Origin: Nothopassalora personata
Lineage: Eukaryota; Ascomycota; Dothideomycetes; Mycosphaerellales; Mycosphaerellaceae
Direction: 5' to 3'
Length of the DNA: 64,000 bases
Assembly (NCBI GenBank): GCA_033816765.1
Contig: CM066290.1
Coordinates: 496,001-560,000, forward strand
Part shown: piece by piece, positions 18,830-30,069 of the stretch
How the letters are laid out: each line of letters starts with the position of its first letter
Numbering within the stretch: the first letter of the stretch is position 1
Made by a program: the position numbers and the translations under genes
Notes under the pieces: generated by a model
The model's input: the letters and a program-made list of their open reading frames with translations, nothing else
The model's database searches: none
Told to the model about the DNA's origin: nothing

Positions 18830-20052
18830 CCCTTCTCGGTAACGTCGAGTTCTATTAGCTATAGTCCGTAGTACGGTTTATCCCTAGGCTTATTGTTGTA
18901 GTTATCGTAGAAGCCTCTATTACGGTTATTATAGCCTAGTATATATCTAGCCTTTCCGGATACCTTAGAATCGTATCTTCGTTCTATAGCTCTTTCGTAG
19001 AGCTTATCGTTAAGATTAATCGTAACTCTAACGAGGTCGCCTAAGCTATCGATCTTCCGACCGTCCCTTATTAACTCGTCCTTAACATGCTCCTTTAGTC
19101 CTCTCCGGTACATAACTTAAAGTACTTCGTCGTCCTAATCGGTAAGTTGCGCGTATTCCTAGAATTTAGTAGTATATTTGGTAGTAGATGTCTTCTAGGT
19201 TAAATGCTAAATAACACGAACGGCAATAGTAATCTTATTAGAGACACTAAAGACGCTCTTTATAGCATGCTTAAGATAGTTATATAACCTAAAGATTCCG
19301 TCGGCATTATCTTCTCCGTTACTGTCTAGGTATTTCCTAAGGAATAGTTTAACCTAATGTTATGCTCGTCCTCTTAAAAAGGTAGTAGTAAAGATAGGCT
19401 TAAGGTTCTTAGGCATAGAGTTAAATAAGAAGTATATATCTATCTAAGAGACCTAAGTGTCGAACTTGTCTCGGTCGCTATAGTAGTATTCTAGCTTACT
19501 AACCTTAAGGATGTCGTTGCCTATATAAGTAGCTAAGGTATTAATAGCATCGTTCGCGGTCTAAGGTCGTCGGGCTCTACTTACTTTACTAGGGGCGGGT
19601 GTTCCCCGTTTACTCTATCGGTCTCCTATCGTAGAGGGCGTTTAAAGCTATTAGGTTTAGTATAACCTAATAATATTACAAGTTAAGAAGACAAGCTTAA
19701 TCGGGTTTGTTCTCGGGCCGATAGGAAGTTAAGGGAGAGTAATAAAGCAGTAGCTGTCTTGTCTTATAAAGACTAAGTAGTAGTAAGGTAGAGGTTAGGT
19801 TATAGTGTATTCTAAACAGTGATATTAAACAGTGAGTTAAACTCATTAAAACCGTAAGGGTTTCTTAGCGTTCCTAAATACAGAGGAGATTCGTAGATCT
19901 CGGTAATTAGTCTAATTATTCTAAGCATAAGCAGTCTAATTAGTCTAAGCATAAGTAGTCTAATCGCTCTAAGTCTAAGCGCTTAGGTAGGATGAGTTAC
20001 GTGTCCGTCTTGTCGTTATAATTCTAGGGTCCATAGGAATTATTCCGTAACA
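18830..20052 (-). mobile_element. RIP-mutated gypsy element F (5' LTR and gag fragment)
   Basis: The LTR is 20052-19649 and the gag fragment runs from about 19640 to 18830, where D interrupts just after an ELDVTEKG-like motif. One segment, 18859-19113, is open (RRGLKEHVKDELIRDG). Gag is diverged from that of A and B. RIP is strong across the element. Confidence 0.8.
19649..20052 (-). repeat. LTR of element F (about 404 bp)
   Basis: Read minus, it starts TGTTACGGAATAATTCC and ends near CCTAATA. The U3 is the RIP form of the U3 of A. After the hinge it differs from A and matches E. Confidence 0.7.
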
Positions 20053-20560
20053 AGAAGAAGGTAAGCTTTATTTTATCTACGATTAGAAGATTATAGGTAT
20101 ACTATATATTACGATATTCCCTTATAGTCCTTATAATATTAGTAGCTATAGAGTATAGACTATCTATTATACTTATATATTACTTATATTACTAATCTCT
20201 AGACTCTATAGTAATATCCCATAGCTATAGTTTCTTAGTAGACGTAAATACTATACTAGAAACTACTATTAAAGTCTACTAAATTACTAAATCTTACTAA
20301 ATCTCTTAGTATACTAAAGGTTCTATTAAGCGTATTACTAGTATATATACTCTATTATATAGAGCGTAGAATAATGACTAAAAAGTGCCTATTTACCTAA
20401 GTATTACTATTACTATAGTAAATAGTAATTACTATTATAGTAAAATAGTAATAGTAAATAGTAATAGTAAGACTTTGCCTAAGGGTATAGTAATAGTAAT
20501 TGCTATAGTAAATAGTCATTACTATTAGTAAGTAGTAATTACAATTACTCTTACTATTAC
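20053..20560. other. AT-rich, RIP-like remnant without genes
   Basis: Very AT-rich sequence with runs such as TAGTAATAGTAAATAGTAAT and almost no CA or TG. No recognisable domain. Ordinary sequence begins near 20565. Confidence 0.6.
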
Positions 20561-21597
20561 TCTATTTTTCCCAACACTGGTTCCAGGCGGATTGATGCCG
20601 AACCTCTTCCTTCCCGCGGTCAACGTCTCTACTCCCACATGCCTCCGAGCATCTATATCGCACTCGCCCTCCACAAGCTCGTCAATTGGACTCACGAAAT
20701 GAGCTTGTTGGTGTTCAGCTGTGAGGCCGTTGGAAGAAGTGTGGCACACCGCGATTCATCGAGACTATAACGATCCAACAGGAGACGCTAGATCGTGATG
20801 TCCAACAGATGCTTCACGTTGACCACTTGAGAGTACTTTTCATCGGCTAATAAGCTTAGAAAGAATTGTCCTCAAGCAGATCGATTGTGATTCCAGGCAT
20901 TGCTTCCGCCGAGTAATGAGCAAATTGTCTTTCTATACAATCCCCAAAGCACCGGCGGCACTTACAGCTGATGCAACGTCTGTCGCATCATGTAGTGCAG
21001 AGACTCGCTTGTACCTGTCAGAGGGTACCTATACGTGCAGGCGAGCACTCGACCTCAAGTTCAAGTAACACCACTAGGATCGTTCCCGCCATCAAGGCAG
21101 CGACCCTCAAAGCGGTCCATCAATTCTAACACCGTGGCCTCCATTGTTCACAGCAAAGAGAGAATGGCAGTATGCAGGACGACGGATGATTACATCGAAA
21201 GGGCAAGACAACCTGTTCTGCAGTCTCTAGCGTGATGTATTCGATGTGAACCAAGTAATCTATTGTTGCTAGCAAAGGGATGTATACATTTGCCACCTCC
21301 GAGTTGACGATCGAACACTGAACGTTCTCGTTGTCTGTTCACTCTGCTAAAGTAGACATTGTGCTAATTGTAGGTCGTCGACGAAAGGAGAGAAGCACAC
21401 AGTAGGTGATACCAACTCTCGGCAACCTCGGAAGCCACGTGGGGCCCCTGTCAATTTCGACGCGACATCCGATCCGCCAGCGATCTCGACTGCGACTTCA
21501 TCGCGATACGTCGAGTCAGATTCCTCGGTGATGAGAGAAGCCAGCTGGTCTGGCTTGCATTTCGTGACCAACGGTCACTTCACGACCTAATGCGACC
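20561..21597. other. Intergenic region upstream of sin1
   Basis: Balanced base composition returns. No ORF above 75 codons looks coding on either strand. It probably contains the sin1 promoter and 5' leader. Confidence 0.5.
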
Positions 21598-24237
21598 ATG
21601 TCTCTCCTTATGAATGAAGAGTTCTCGATATACCAGCTTCGCCTAGGCTACCTTAACCAGATCCATGATGGTGTAGGAGAGCGTCTCATCAACCTCAATC
21701 CTGCCATACTAAACAACCCAGCCTTCCGGACGGCTGGCTGGACTCTGGATAACTCAGCCATCAAGCGCTGCTACTCTCCACCCATACCCACCGCTGGTGG
21801 TCCAGAGATTAGCAATAACTATTTCCACAGACCACCGCGGCCCACCGGCCGACCATATGAAGACGACGAGGCACTCGATGGCACTGGCGGCATGGTCACG
21901 GGTCAACATGGCAGCGAGGATACTATTGATGCCGCACACCTGAACGAGCGTAGACGTGAAAGGCGACGACGGAAAGAGCAGCTGGAAGGTGATGACAGCT
22001 CAGACCTGAGTGATGATAGTGATGAGGATGAATTGGCAAAAGGTCCGGCACAGAGCATCAAATTTAGCAAGATGCCCATAAAACATCGTGATCGCGCCAA
22101 GTCTTCACCGCCTACGGCTGTGAACACGCTTCAGGCTGGCTTCGCAGAAGGTCCTGATGTCATGATCACAAGTCCATCCCGGCCGACTCAAGGGAGTCTC
22201 GGCAGACTTCGTAGTGGCAGCGGAAGCCAGATAGAAGCAATCAAACAGCGTGCGAGAAGAGATACGGCAACGAGCTCCGAGGTGTCCAGTGATAATGATA
22301 ACGCTCCGGCCACTTTCAAGAGGAAACTGCCCAGTCGACCTGGCAAGGGACCCAGTGTGCTGGCCATCGACGATGACATACAGGAGGAAGAGCGAGGCGG
22401 AGCTGGCGCTGTCAATTCTGACGACGAGGACGAGGACGATCTTGCCTTTGGTGAGGCCTCGGATCTAAGTGACGATGAATTTAATGGCACGGCAGACTCT
22501 CACTCAATGCTTGGCCTCCCTGGGGCAAGTGACGGACTATCTACATCACCGCTGAAAGCTCCACCAGACATGTTGCCAGCCATCTCTGCCACGAGCGGTT
22601 CGCCGAAGAAACAAGCCCGCGATGCGCTCCCAAGACTACCGAAGCTGCCACCAGGTCCACGACCCGTCAGCATGTTGCCACAACCAACTTCGATGATCAG
22701 TATGATGCTCAAAGGGGCGGGCGGAGGTGTCAGCGACAAGCCATTCCAGCGATTTGCGGAATTGTCTGGCAGGGATGAGACTAGTCCGCTCTGGATCAAA
22801 ATATATGCTCCCTTCTCGAACAGTTCTTCCAAGCCGTTGCAAGTTCCAATCGTACGCAGGACTAAGGACGACCGACCAGTCACCGTTGCCGATCTTATTG
22901 GACTGTCACTGTGGCGCTACGTGGAAGAAGAGTACAAGCCGGAGCTGAAGCAAGATGAAAGCAACATCAACTGGTGGACTCTTCGGATAGTAGACGATGA
23001 GGAGATCGATGAGGACTTTCCAGCGTTGAGTCGCACTAGACCTCTCGTCGACTTCACCACGAACAACAATAACCCGCCTCGAAGGGCTCGCGACAAGCCT
23101 TGGGATGAGTTTGGTCTTGTTAAGGCGACCGAAGAGCAATTCAAGGAGAACGAAGAGCTCACGCCACAGATAGGAGAGTCTGGCAGTATGGCTCCTCCGC
23201 CACTACCGACGCCTAAGCTGGAATGTCCCAACCCGCTCATGGCACCACCACCGATGGCACGCACGGCATCAGATGCGCCGCCTACGCCGACCTTTAATCC
23301 TGCTCGCAACCCGATCACAGGGCCTTCTTTTGCACCTAGTGCGATGCGGAAAGACTCGTCGAACCTGCTCGATGCACCACAGCGTGATCAGAAGCAGGGT
23401 GCAGCCAAGACTGGTGCACCCCGAACAGTCATCGTCACCTTCACTGATCCGTCCACCTTTGCCACTCGCAATGAACATTACGAGACGACTATGGACAGCT
23501 ACATTGCCGAGATCTTCGAGAAAGCATGTGCACGACTCGGACTTGACAAAGCACTCTTCGTCTTCAAGATCCATGGCACTCAAGTAGTCGCGCCACCTGA
23601 CCGAACCATCGAGGCACTCAAGGACAAACTCCACCTCGACCTGGTGCGACGACGTTTCGCAGGCTCCGGTATGGCTGGTGGCGATGGCATGTTCGGCCTA
23701 GGTCTTTCAGGCTCGCCCGGAAGTTCTTCGCCGAACGCTCCACTTGATCTGACTCCAGCAAACGCCACACCATCACATACCAAGAAGAAAGGCATGAAAG
23801 GCTTCACATTACACCCGCTCGCCGCACAGCAGAAGTCGGACTTCAAGTCGACTGCCGCATCCACTCTCGACCTCGCTACGGGCGGTTTCGGCGGTGACGG
23901 TAAGCGCTACAATGTGATACGAAAACAACCACTGAGCTTCGCTGGCACCCATCCACGAACGCTCATCATCAGCCCAGAATACATGACCGTCATGCCCGCC
24001 GCACCAGACAGCCTGGCGGCACCCACTGGCAAAGTGACGAATGTGCCAATGACCAGCGTCATAGGAGCCAAGGTCAGTCGGAAACATCCTCGCATGGTCA
24101 GAATCCTGGTCTACAAAGAAAAAGAGCAGAAGAGATACGACTTCGAAGCAATCAATCATCGCGAAGCAGACGAGATTGTCAGCGATGTGCGGAAAGGTAT
24201 GGCGGCTGCGGCACCGATGGCCATGACCGGTGACTAG
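21598..24237 (+). CDS. sin1: Target of rapamycin complex 2 subunit Sin1/Avo1
   Basis: A single-exon protein of 879 residues. The N-terminus (SIYQLRLGYLNQIHDG) is the conserved Sin1 start, so ATG 21598 is well supported. Residues about 110-390 are low-complexity and acidic. The CRIM domain, which recruits AGC-kinase substrates, spans about 400-520 (IKIYAPFS, VADLIGLSLWRYVEEEY, WTLRIVDDEEIDEDFPAL, WDEFGLVKA). A Ras-binding-like domain covers about 605-690 (VIVTFTDPSTFA, LGLDKALFVFKIHGTQ). A C-terminal PH domain covers about 765-870 (KRYNVIRKQPLSF, RTLIISPEYMTVMP). Sin1 is a core TORC2 scaffold at the plasma membrane, linking Tor to Ypk/Gad8-type kinases in stress and actin control. It is convergent with the maltase gene downstream. 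Confidence 0.95.
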   Translation: MSLLMNEEFSIYQLRLGYLNQIHDGVGERLINLNPAILNNPAFRTAGWTLDNSAIKRCYSPPIPTAGGPEISNNYFHRPPRPTGRPYEDDEALDGTGGMVTGQHGSEDTIDAAHLNERRRERRRRKEQLEGDDSSDLSDDSDEDELAKGPAQSIKFSKMPIKHRDRAKSSPPTAVNTLQAGFAEGPDVMITSPSRPTQGSLGRLRSGSGSQIEAIKQRARRDTATSSEVSSDNDNAPATFKRKLPSRPGKGPSVLAIDDDIQEEERGGAGAVNSDDEDEDDLAFGEASDLSDDEFNGTADSHSMLGLPGASDGLSTSPLKAPPDMLPAISATSGSPKKQARDALPRLPKLPPGPRPVSMLPQPTSMISMMLKGAGGGVSDKPFQRFAELSGRDETSPLWIKIYAPFSNSSSKPLQVPIVRRTKDDRPVTVADLIGLSLWRYVEEEYKPELKQDESNINWWTLRIVDDEEIDEDFPALSRTRPLVDFTTNNNNPPRRARDKPWDEFGLVKATEEQFKENEELTPQIGESGSMAPPPLPTPKLECPNPLMAPPPMARTASDAPPTPTFNPARNPITGPSFAPSAMRKDSSNLLDAPQRDQKQGAAKTGAPRTVIVTFTDPSTFATRNEHYETTMDSYIAEIFEKACARLGLDKALFVFKIHGTQVVAPPDRTIEALKDKLHLDLVRRRFAGSGMAGGDGMFGLGLSGSPGSSSPNAPLDLTPANATPSHTKKKGMKGFTLHPLAAQQKSDFKSTAASTLDLATGGFGGDGKRYNVIRKQPLSFAGTHPRTLIISPEYMTVMPAAPDSLAAPTGKVTNVPMTSVIGAKVSRKHPRMVRILVYKEKEQKRYDFEAINHREADEIVSDVRKGMAAAAPMAMTGD

Positions 24238-24637
24238 TTTCGCTACTCGTCGTGGCAATTTGCATTCGCGGAAAGTGGGTTATATGTTGAATTTCCCAAC
24301 TCTCTATCTCTTCGCGACGCTCGTTTCAGAATGTAAGACATACGATACGCCGAACTCCCTGATCGCGCTAGAGAATGTCACTTTTTAGCGCAAATTGCGG
24401 CACATCAAGCAACGGCGCGGCAGTCGAACAGGAGGATGCGGACCATTGGACATACAACGTGCCGGCTTTTAGAGCGGGCACGTGCTGCTAATCTTCACCA
24501 TGCCGAGCACGACGCCTTGATATGATGCCAAATCTGTCACTATGCGCACCACTGAACAGTATTCTTCCGTCGCACTGGTCTTGCTGTGTCCATTCTGCGT
24601 CGTCCAGGACTTCATGCACCATGACATGCCGGCGGCG
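24238..24637. other. Intergenic, between convergent sin1 and maltase ends
   Basis: No ORF of note. It would hold the two 3' ends. A segment at 24495-24520 resembles one at 24668-24690 (CATGCCGAGCACGA.GCCTTGATATG), suggesting a small local duplication from the maltase 3' end. Confidence 0.4.
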
Positions 24638-26608
24638 TCAGACCGGCCATGGGCTATCAGTTTTGATCATGCCGAGCACGAGGCCTTGATATGCTGCCAA
24701 CTCAATTCTGTCGCCACTGTGGTTATTACCGAAGAGAATCCCTCCATCACCTTGGTCTTTTAGTTTCCAGTCTGTGTCGTCAAGGACCTCATACACCACC
24801 TTCTGACGCCCAAGGCTTGACGGCAGCACGAATGCCGTGTCATGCTTACCGAGATTGATGACAACGAGCACTTCGCGCGTGCGTTCCGATCTTGCTACCT
24901 CCGGAAGTGCACCTCCTTCATCAGATCGTAGGATTACGGTGCCAGTGAGTGGGATTTTCCAGTACGCAAACGTGGCATCGTCGATCATCGTGCTTTCCAC
25001 TGGCTCAAAGTCTCCAAACACCAGCGTATCTGCATACTCTTTACGTATCTTGATCCGCCTCTGCCAGTATTTGAGCACGGAACCGTCTTTCGCTTGGTTC
25101 GAGGCCACATTACAGATACCGCTGTCTGTGTTCATTGGTGACCATGGCTCTTTGCTCGAGAACCCGGCATATGGATCGTCCAATGTTCCTACAGTCCATG
25201 CGATGGGCGCTCGGTTGTGATCTCTGGCCTTCAAAAGGACTTCCCCGAGTATTTCGTCTTTGGACGGCCCTTGTGCAAGTCCAGCTTTTATCAAAGCCTG
25301 CGTCTCAAGATCTTTGTACTTTTCAATCGGTATGTCTGCCGTGAGATTCTTCATTCCGATCTCCTGGCCTTGGTAGATAAACATAGTGCCACCGAGCGTA
25401 CTCTGCAGCAAAGATAGCATTTTCGACACTTTCTCTCGGTTCTTCTCTACCCGGTCGCCGAAACGTGTCGCTGATCTGGCTGAATCGTGGGACTCCAGCC
25501 AAATGGTCTGCCAGTGCTCGCTAGAGTACTCCAAGCCTTTCTGCCATTTTACTACCGTCTGCTTGAGGTCGAGGAATCTCCAGTCTCGGCGGCTGAACTT
25601 GCCGGAGCCACCGATGTCGAGGCCGAAAAGGTCGAATGTGTACACCATATTCAGCTCCTTCCTGCTGGGATCTGTGTACTGCTTGATCACGTCCACATTT
25701 GTAGTGCAGATGACTTCTCCGATGCTGACAACATCGTCATAGTGATCCAAAACATCGCGTCGCATCTCACGCAGATACTCGTGTACTGTAGGCTCATTAC
25801 AGACGAGATCGAACGGAGATTGCAGTTCCTCGGTGGGATCGCCAGCCGGTGGCAGCTTAGCTGGTTTAGAGATGATATTAATCACATCCATACGAAAGCC
25901 GCCGAGTCCCTTGTCGAGCCAGAAGCGCATGTCGTCGTAAATGGCATTGCGAACGTCAGGATTCATCCAGTCGAGGTCTGGCTGATCCTTATGGAACATG
26001 TGAAGATACCACTGGTCTGTCTCTTTGTCGTGTGTCCAAGCTGGGCCTTCGATGCAAGACTTCCAATTGTTGGGTGGTCGCCCTCCTGGACGGCCTTGGC
26101 GCCAGAAGTACCAGTCTCTCTTCTTGCTGTCTCGGCTTGAACGACTCTCTTTGAATCATTCGTGCTGCGAGCTGGTGTGGTTCACAACGAGGTCCATGAT
26201 CAATTTGATATTGTGTTTCTTCAGCTCCTCAATCAGCACTTCGATATCCTCGACTGTCCCAATGTGTGCGTCGATCTTCCGGTAATCGACCACATCGTAG
26301 CCATTGTCCACGCCGCCAGACTTCCAGCACGCAGCTAGCCATACTGCGTCGATGCTCAGGGAGGCGATATAGGGGATCTTTGAGATGAGCCCCTTGAGGT
26401 CGCCAAAGCCGTCGTTGTTGGAGTCTCTGGAAGTTGATGGTATCAGCGACGCATCGTGTCAAGGGGTGGTGTCCTCGAATGTCTGCCGGCTGAAGCGCTG
26501 GATTGAGCATCCATTGCCGGGAGATACTGACTTGAAGGACATCGGATACACCTCGTAGATGGTTGCATTCTGCCACCAGCGACGCGTGGAGGAACCGGTC
26601 GACGACAT
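24638..26608 (-). pseudogene. GH13 alpha-glucosidase (maltase) gene with in-frame TGA
   Basis: ATG at 26608 (MSSTGSSTRRWWQNATIYEVYP). A 105-bp intron 26531-26427 (GTCAGT..TTCCAG) restores the family reading FKDSNNDGFGDL. The (beta/alpha)8 domain follows with DLVVNHTSSQHE, GFRMDVINII (nucleophile Asp), SIGEV (acid/base Glu) and ESHDSARS (third acidic residue). The enzyme family hydrolyses alpha-1,4 or alpha-1,6 glucosidic bonds of maltose-type sugars, mostly in the cytoplasm. The expected Trp after SSQHE is TGA (26158-26156), with the frame continuing normally as FKESRSS, so the long open part starts only at 25999. This is either a null allele or a sequence error; everything else is intact. 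The TGG-to-TGA change is not in a RIP context. Confidence 0.85.
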
Positions 26609-28073
26609 GCTGCCTGGGAGTGTTGCACGACAATGGACACCTCTCGCAACTCGAGGTTTTGTTGTATTGTTGACAAGCAGACATGGCAGCTGGTGCGGTC
26701 ATGCCCAAGTTTGCAAGACGGTGTTGGCTGCGGCTGCAGGCACGACGTGGCCTGTGGTATGACTTTCCCGGTTCGTGACTTCATTCATTGGCAGGTAAGA
26801 ACAAACAGCATCGTGGCAAAAAGGTGCGACTAAATGATCGTAGACCGCGATATCGACGCCAGTATCGCACAAAGGATTGCACATTGCTCCTTCTCGCCTA
26901 CGACGATGGGTTTTGCTCCCGAAATCATGCATTGTTAAGGCAAGACGCCCGGCTTCTTGCGAACTGCCACAGCAGTGGAAAGAATCATCCAAGCTATCAG
27001 CAGGGCAAGAACTGAGCTCGAATTGAGTCTGCCGCCGGTCACGCAGCGAACATCCAATTGCGGTGTTCGCATTGTGAGCTCCTTCACAGCACATATGAGT
27101 TGCGATAGCGTTTTATACATACCCCGGCCGACGACTCGAGCTCTTGAAGCTTGATCTGCAATATGCCCCCGTATCGAGGTTTGAAGGATAGACCCGACCA
27201 CGCACCTCGTGCCGTCTCACCCCACGTGCCTCGACCCGATATGGCGCAAACCACATCCTGCCTGCTTCAGCTCTATGCTACACGCCACGATCGTTGATCG
27301 CACAGTCTCTTGAAGGCGTCGGTAGTGTTGCTTAAAAGCGCCACTCTACAAATCCTAGAATCTGAAATTGAGGCCTTTTCGCCCAGGTCGCTGCATTGAT
27401 TCTCGTTGATATTGATTGTCATTGACCGCTCTGACTGCGGCCAATCCATCCTCGGATGACAAACGTGCAGCGAAGCCAGCCAACTTCTGTCCGCTTGTAC
27501 AAAAGATCATGACGTAGGCGAAGCAGCAGAGCTGTGCTTCTGTCTACTGCTCGTCTTGGGCTGAAGGCAGGAACAACGACTGATGTCAACTTCAACACCA
27601 CGGATTCCATCCCCCGATCGCAGTCGGGTACTTGTACAACACGAACGGCGTTGAAGTGCGTTTATCGAAATCCAAACACGGCGGGGATGTGTCCGATGCG
27701 CTGCTCTGTGAAGGGCTTTGACCGGAATGTATTAAGGATACAACCACAGGCTGGAGATCTTGGCGGCGGCTTGTGAAATGTCCTCAGCCGGTCGGAAAAC
27801 TTGATTACGGCAATCTGAAGTTTGACATTTACATGGTGTCATCCAAGCTGTGAAAGTGCCATGTCAGTAGCTCAGCGAATATCGGCGCCAGGGAGATAGA
27901 ATTATTATTTGGATCATGTGTGCGGCGCCTTTTTGGTGGATATTGCCAAACTCGTTCTGGCAGTAGCCCAGTTCTTCCCGCGAGACTGAGCTTAGACGTG
28001 TCAGAATCACATGTGACCAGTGCGATTATGTGCGCTCGAACGAGTCCAATTCAACCCCTGTTAGAGGTGCCAT
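26609..28073. other. Intergenic, no supported gene
   Basis: Short open frames occur on both strands, but none shows a domain, codon pattern or splice structure I can defend. The first few hundred bases are the likely maltase promoter. Confidence 0.4.
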
Positions 28074-28538
28074 TCAAGAGCTGGCCGCACGCTGCTCAAT
28101 TGCATACCACACGCTAGACGGAGAGGGTTTCCTCTCTCGCTGAAATAATGAGTCGCGAGGAGACCTCTTACCAGCCGAAGCCAGCATGCGAAGCGTCTTG
28201 CAATTGCCATGGCATGCTAGGATCCAGAGCACCCTCGAAAAGACCATCCAGATCCAAGTTGAGATTCGCCATAAATTCATCCGTCGAGAAATCTGCCACG
28301 TTGAGATGTCTCCCTTGGCCATATGCCTTCCCGTCGACAAGTCTACTTCATGATGAGCACTGGACTCCTTCGTAGCATCTGCTTCCGCTGATCCATCATC
28401 GTCATGAAAACATCGCTTCTTCTTCCTCCGCCGACAACTGTCGCATGCGCGCTGTGCTATTCGTCTCTTGCCGCTTGGCGTCCCATCCGACGAAGACACA
28501 AAGCGAAGTGTGGCAAAAAGTGGTTCGTTGGTTGACAT
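28074..28538 (-). CDS. Possible Zn-cluster regulator N-terminal fragment
   Basis: The ORF has 154 codons. After a Ser-rich start it reads RRIAQRACDSCRRRKKKRC, a basic Cys motif like the first half of a Zn2Cys6 domain, but with seven rather than six residues before the third Cys. The second half of the cluster is not seen in this frame, and the rest of the ORF does not look like a regulator. Either an intron follows soon after the Cys motif or this is a broken gene. No activity can be assigned. Confidence 0.35.
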   Translation of the reverse strand: MSTNEPLFATLRFVSSSDGTPSGKRRIAQRACDSCRRRKKKRCFHDDDGSAEADATKESSAHHEVDLSTGRHMAKGDISTWQISRRMNLWRISTWIWMVFSRVLWILACHGNCKTLRMLASAGKRSPRDSLFQRERKPSPSSVWYAIEQRAASS

Positions 28539-28775
28539 TTTGGTGCCTTGGTGAAAGTCGGAGAAGCCAGATTGGGGGGCGGAGAAGGAACGAAGCGAGA
28601 GCGAAGCGACCGAGGAAAGAGGCTCGGGCCCGAAAGCGAGACTCTGGTTATGCTATCGTAGTGAACCTGAAACCCGCCGATCTGCTCTGTTTGCTCCCAA
28701 GGACCCGGAACACCGTCGCTGAAAGCAGAAAAGATGGAATACCACCGGGCGCCTATTGTTCACCACAACTCACCC

Positions 28776-29672
28776 TCATCCATCAAAATTATACACCAAC
28801 GTAGTCTCCGCCCTCTTTCCCTCCTGTCCAGTTCCGGAAGTAACAACCCTCCTAACCAACCTTCCTCGATCCACGAACCAAATCTGCTTGGCCACCCACC
28901 TCATATCAGGACAATCAATCTCAGTCATGAGATACTCTCTACTCATGCTGAGTCCCTCAGTCAGGAATCCCACTCCCTCCCCATGTTCGATCTCACTCCC
29001 CTTCGTCCATCTACACCGGCTTTTCGTGGTGACATAACCTCCCTCCATGCCCACCGAGCTCGTGGTCCACCACTCACTCCAAGCGCCGCTGTGAGGAGGA
29101 TACCAACGCTCAGTGCGTGTGGGAATGCTTGAAGTAGTGGTCTCTTTGGCGAAGATTTGAGAGGGATAGTGGGATTGAGAGATCCATAGCTTCATGGGAC
29201 TTGCAATGATGGCTTTGCGCATCGCGGAGTTGAACCCTTGTAGCTCTAGAGCAGGTGGAACGCCAGAGGAAAGAGCTTTCGAGAGGGACCATGTTCCGTT
29301 CAAGTCACGGAGATGCTTCTCGAGCGCGGTATAGCTTGGTTTGCCATTGACGGATCGTGCTGAGGGCGATTGATCGCGGGTGATGGCCACTGGTCGTTTG
29401 GATAGCATCGCAGGCATATTCGCCGTTTCTGCTGTCTCTTCGTCGTCCTCAATGTTGTCAAAGTCGGCGAACGAGGGCTCATCGATGGGCCGATTGGAAG
29501 TCCAGAGATTCGAGTGATGCGTAGACATGATGGAGTCTTGGCGACTATGGGAGCTGCGGTAAACAGATGGAATGGAAGCCGCCGCGCTGGGCCGTGAGGG
29601 ATCAACAGCGGCGAGGTCAAACACCCGGCCGGCGCTATCTTTACCTATTGGGCATGAAAAGACCGGATGCAA
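28776..29672 (-). CDS. Lipocalin-like conserved fungal protein
   Basis: The open frame has 298 codons. The Met at 29528 (MSTHHSNLWTS) is the more likely start, since the preceding 48 residues are low-complexity. After an acidic segment (FDNIEDDEETAE), a compact domain begins LRDLNGTWSLSKALSSG, then ELQGFNSAMRKAI, and ends with WFVDRGRLVRRVVTSG. The LNGTW start, hydrophobic helix and alternating strands resemble lipocalin-like proteins annotated in many ascomycetes. No catalytic residues are evident. The ligand is unknown. It is divergent from nothing close by and appears single-exon. Confidence 0.6.
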   Translation of the reverse strand: MHPVFSCPIGKDSAGRVFDLAAVDPSRPSAAASIPSVYRSSHSRQDSIMSTHHSNLWTSNRPIDEPSFADFDNIEDDEETAETANMPAMLSKRPVAITRDQSPSARSVNGKPSYTALEKHLRDLNGTWSLSKALSSGVPPALELQGFNSAMRKAIIASPMKLWISQSHYPSQIFAKETTTSSIPTRTERWYPPHSGAWSEWWTTSSVGMEGGYVTTKSRCRWTKGSEIEHGEGVGFLTEGLSMSREYLMTEIDCPDMRWVAKQIWFVDRGRLVRRVVTSGTGQEGKRAETTLVYNFDG

Positions 29673-30069
29673 CCACTGTCTTGTGCCTCCGCAGCTTAAT
29701 AGATTGTTTTTCTTGCGGAAGTCTTTCTAAGAGTGCAAGTCATGAACCATGTTCGGAAAGTCCAGTCCACCAAATGCTTCGGCGGAACCTATGAGTGATA
29801 CACGCATCATTGACTTCTGACCACGGAAACAATGCCGCCGGCCGCTCGAAATCGTGTAGCTGGGCTGAGCCGACGATGCGAAAGCGAAACCTGATTCCCA
29901 ACGCCATGCTCGAAATGGCCAAAAGAGGTCTTTGCTCGCGCATATAAAATGCTCAAAAATGCCACTTTTCGGTCCCGATACACTCCAGTGTCGGCAATCA
30001 GGCCTTGCCTTGCGTAATGACCGCGCGTGGCGTTCCGGTACCATGGGTCAGGGTCCAGCCACAGCCAGG
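29673..30069. other. Intergenic between lipocalin-like gene and hat1
   Basis: No coding signal. Both neighbours are on the minus strand, so this holds the promoter of the lipocalin-like gene and the 3' end of hat1. Confidence 0.4.

Noticed and set aside
23809..24258. 149-codon minus-strand ORF at the 3' end of sin1
   Set aside because: It overlaps the conserved PH domain of Sin1 on the other strand and has no features of its own.
26229..26708. 159-codon minus-strand ORF across the start of the maltase gene
   Set aside because: It reads through the 105-bp intron and then runs in the wrong frame over exon 2; the spliced model gives the family sequence.
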